64,000 nt of DNA from Kordia aestuariivivens (GTDB lineage Bacteria > Bacteroidota > Bacteroidia > Flavobacteriales > Flavobacteriaceae), in NCBI RefSeq assembly GCF_014397005.1, contig NZ_JACGWS010000001.1, forward strand, positions 124,001 to 188,000, read 5' to 3'. Below, one piece after another: positions 62,400 to 64,000 of this stretch. Under the pieces are notes generated by a model. That model ran no database searches and had not been told where the DNA came from. It saw only the letters and a list, made by a program, of their open reading frames with translations. Each line of letters opens with the position of its first letter. Position 1 is the first letter of the stretch. A program made the translations under genes and the position numbers.

Positions 62400-62792
62400 T
62401 TATTTTCCTCTTAAATTTTTTTGAATTTCTTTACTGATTTGATCCAACGTAGGAAACGATTCTAACTTATTACTAAAGTCTTTGAGTTGTTCTTGTACGA
62501 TACGCTTGATTTTATTTTCTAAAATTTCATCAATGGATTTTCCGTAATCGGGAAGTGGCTCTTTAGAATTTTTAATATTTATAGTCATATCTCCTTTTCC
62601 AGTAATTAACCATAAAGGATTGAGTTCTGGATACGTGTCGATTATACGCTCCAAAACATCACTTCCAACAGAAGCATTCGATTTAGATTGTTTACTAGTG
62701 TATCCATTGCCTACTTTTATTGAGATATCAAAGGCACGCATACTCATATTTTTATACTTGATAAATTCAATTATCCTGTCGATTATTTTCAT
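62400..62792 (-). CDS. Small HTH protein, copy 1 (phage-repressor-like)
   Basis: A 130-residue protein from ATG 62792 (M-K-I-I-D-R-I-I), the start that matches its paralogue; a longer frame to 62864 is unlikely. The N-terminal part is HTH-like (N-M-S-M-R-A-F-D, G-Y-T-S-K-Q-S-K-S), followed by L-N-P-L-W-L-I-T-G-K-G. A linker and C-terminal coiled coil follow. No peptidase (S24) domain. About 70 % identical by eye to the protein at 63045. Confidence 0.8.
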   Translation of the reverse strand: MKIIDRIIEFIKYKNMSMRAFDISIKVGNGYTSKQSKSNASVGSDVLERIIDTYPELNPLWLITGKGDMTINIKNSKEPLPDYGKSIDEILENKIKRIVQEQLKDFSNKLESFPTLDQISKEIQKNLRGK

Positions 62793-62868
62793 CTTATGTC
62801 GAAATAAATCTACAAAAATTAACAATTTGTAGTGTATAGTTTTTAAAAGTTGGTAAAACGTCACTTAA

Positions 62869-62877
62869 ACTGACAGT
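62869..62877 (-). promoter_or_regulatory. Palindrome ACTGACAGT upstream of HTH copy 1
   Basis: The same near-palindrome (reverse complement ACTGTCAGT) lies upstream of copy 2 at 63495-63503, at similar distances from the two starts (77 and 61 bases). Confidence 0.4.
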
Positions 62878-63044
62878 AAATCAGCACAAGCTTAGCAACT
62901 CGTAAATATACATAATTTAATAATACGTATAGCGTTTTTTCGGAAAAGACAGGAATTGTATACCGTTGATTCTCAATAGAATCATTTTTTATCGTGCAGT
63001 CTGACAGGAATAGTGATGAGTTTTGTTCTAGTAGAATGACCTTA

Positions 63045-63434
63045 TTAAGATCCTAATTTTTTCTGAATCTCTAAACTAATTTCTTCGATTGTTGGAAATG
63101 TATCTAATCTTTCGTTAATTTTTTTTAGTTGTCTTTCGACAATGCGTTCAATTTTGTTTTCTAAAATGTCATCAATAGATTTTCCATAATCGGGGAGTGG
63201 TTCGTCTGTGATCTCTATTTCCAAAATCATATTGCCTTTTCCCGTAACTAACCATAGTGGATTTAAGTCAGGATACTCATCGATTATACGCTCCAAGACG
63301 TTGCTACCTACGGAAGCCCTAGATTTTGATTGCTTGCTAGTGTAGCCATTTCCCACGCCTATTGACGTATCAAACGTCCGCATGCTCATATTTTTATGAT
63401 TCACAAAGAGGAGTATTCTGTCGATTATTTTCAT
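63045..63434 (-). CDS. Small HTH protein, copy 2 (phage-repressor-like)
   Basis: A 129-residue paralogue of the protein at 62400: same start M-K-I-I-D-R-I, the same R-A-S-V-G-S-N-V-L-E-R-I-I-D-E-Y-P and L-P-D-Y-G-K-S-I-D-D-I-L-E-N-K-I segments and coiled-coil end. A tandem duplication. Divergent from the gene at 63572. Confidence 0.82.
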   Translation of the reverse strand: MKIIDRILLFVNHKNMSMRTFDTSIGVGNGYTSKQSKSRASVGSNVLERIIDEYPDLNPLWLVTGKGNMILEIEITDEPLPDYGKSIDDILENKIERIVERQLKKINERLDTFPTIEEISLEIQKKLGS

Positions 63435-63494
63435 CGTTTTTGGAAATTACTCTACATAAAATTTCATTATATAGAAAATAGTTTGTAATATTAT

Positions 63495-63503
63495 ACTGTC
63501 AGT
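63495..63503 (-). promoter_or_regulatory. Palindrome ACTGTCAGT between divergent genes
   Basis: Centred between HTH copy 2 and the gene at 63572; the complement of the site at 62869. Confidence 0.4.
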
Positions 63504-63571
63504 TCTATGTTTTGTGGCATAAAATCGACACAAATATAACAATTACTAAATATATAAAGCTAAGAATAGGT

Positions 63572-63832
63572 ATGATACGTAAAGAACAACGTAGAAAGCT
63601 CAAAGAAATTTTAGGATATCATTACACAGATGGCGTCCTAAAAATCTTAAAAGAAAAGAAGGTAACAAGTAGAAACGGAAAGCCGTATGGCTCGTCAATG
63701 ATTCGGAATGTGTTTAATGGTCTTAATGAAAATGAAAACATAGAAAATGCCATTATAGAATTATTTATCCGTACACAAGAAGAGATTGAAGAAACTATCA
63801 AAGAAAGAAATCGAATATTAGGGATTTCATAA
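63572..63832 (+). CDS. Small DNA-binding-like protein
   Basis: An 86-residue basic, helical protein from ATG 63572 (M-I-R-K-E-Q-R-R-K-L); a TTG at 63512 would add 20 unlike residues. It contains V-T-S-R-N-G-K-P-Y-G-S-S-M-I-R-N-V-F-N, reading as a recognition-helix region, and an acidic C-terminal helix. Paired with two repressor-like genes, it is probably a phage-like regulator of the Cro or excisionase kind. Family not recognised. Confidence 0.65.
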   Translation: MIRKEQRRKLKEILGYHYTDGVLKILKEKKVTSRNGKPYGSSMIRNVFNGLNENENIENAIIELFIRTQEEIEETIKERNRILGIS

Positions 63833-63871
63833 TAGTTTGTTGCGCATAATTTTCTCTCTAAAATACATTTA

Positions 63872-63893
63872 ACTAAAATTAGTTTAGATTTGT
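63872..63893 (+). promoter_or_regulatory. Promoter box with adjacent AACTAA-AA-TTAGTT dyad
   Basis: TAGATTTG (63886-63893) is immediately preceded by AACTAAAATTAGTT (63872-63885). The half-sites equal those of the BlaI-type operator at 47993 but the spacer is two bases, not four. It lies upstream of the gene at 63936. Confidence 0.4.
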
Positions 63894-63935
63894 AGATGCA
63901 ATAATTAGGTATGATTGTTGTAAATGTCTCAATAT

Positions 63936-64000
63936 ATGGATATAGTTTTAGCAGTATTGATCGGAGGAATTGTCTCTTATTTTGTATACGATTTCATCGG
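63936..64000 (+). CDS. N-terminus of a membrane protein (cut by window end)
   Basis: ATG 63936 opens a frame starting M-D-I-V-L-A-V-L-I-G-G-I-V-S-Y, a likely transmembrane helix, that runs off the window. Nothing more can be said. Confidence 0.5.
   Translation, partial: MDIVLAVLIGGIVSYFVYDFI

Overview
The window looks like chromosome from a marine Flavobacteriaceae bacterium (phylum Bacteroidota), most like Kordia and its relatives. The evidence is the AT-rich sequence, a protein ending in a type IX secretion (T9SS) C-terminal domain, promoters of the Bacteroidota type (TTTG, 17-21 bases, TAnnTTTG), a DnaE with a fused proofreading exonuclease, a FolK-deoxynucleoside kinase fusion, and several small peptides with the leader pattern K-S-L-x-L-N-K-x-x-I-S seen in flavobacterial natural-product precursors. 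The genus is inference; no rRNA gene is present.

Layout. 1-5 kb: the 3' part of a giant repetitive T9SS-exported surface protein, a precursor-like peptide, a decayed coding remnant and an outer-membrane barrel. 5-13 kb: an AraC regulator, a cardiolipin synthase coupled to a degenerate SRAP-family protein, two MscS-type channels, CorA, and small stress or unknown proteins. 13-29 kb: cell envelope and housekeeping genes (OmpA-family lipid/peptidoglycan anchor, GH3-like enzyme, LysE exporter, AsmA, queuosine-precursor transporter, SppA, FolK-dNK, TrmH-type methylase, MutS) with a second precursor peptide and a 160-bp MITE-like element. 29-33.6 kb: tRNA-Gly and tRNA-Leu, then an accessory locus with three precursor-like peptides around a DinB-like protein and a membrane TPR-AraC regulator. 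33.6-41.4 kb: acyl-CoA dehydrogenase, TrmN6, RimM, S16 and DnaE. 41.4-48 kb: HAD hydrolase, transglutaminase-like protein, ArsR/AHSA1 pair, thioredoxin, DUF58, tRNA-Asp and a run of structured repeats. 48-53.7 kb: a BlaI/M56-peptidase sensor operon interrupted by a NACHT NTPase gene. 53.7-62.4 kb: Bax-inhibitor protein, Xre-RES toxin-antitoxin, membrane and glycosyltransferase genes, RuvC, HemW, cyclase. 62.4-64 kb: two near-duplicate HTH regulators and another small DNA-binding-like protein, then a gene cut by the window end.

The most notable points are as follows. (1) The NACHT gene is bracketed by exact 18-bp direct repeats that copy the 3' end of the upstream TPR gene, so it looks like a discrete 2.05-kb insertion of a likely immune gene. 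(2) A GG-leader peptide at 32853 has six cysteines with mirror-symmetric spacing (3-6-7-6-3), as expected for a disulfide-stapled helical hairpin. (3) Five precursor-like peptides occur here with no modification enzyme in the window. (4) Clear multi-dyad operators lie upstream of the BlaI and ArsR/AHSA1 genes. (5) A dyad TTGC-N4-GCAA is fused to the -7 box at both tRNA promoters and at one small-protein gene.

All calls come from reading sequence and translations; no database search was run.
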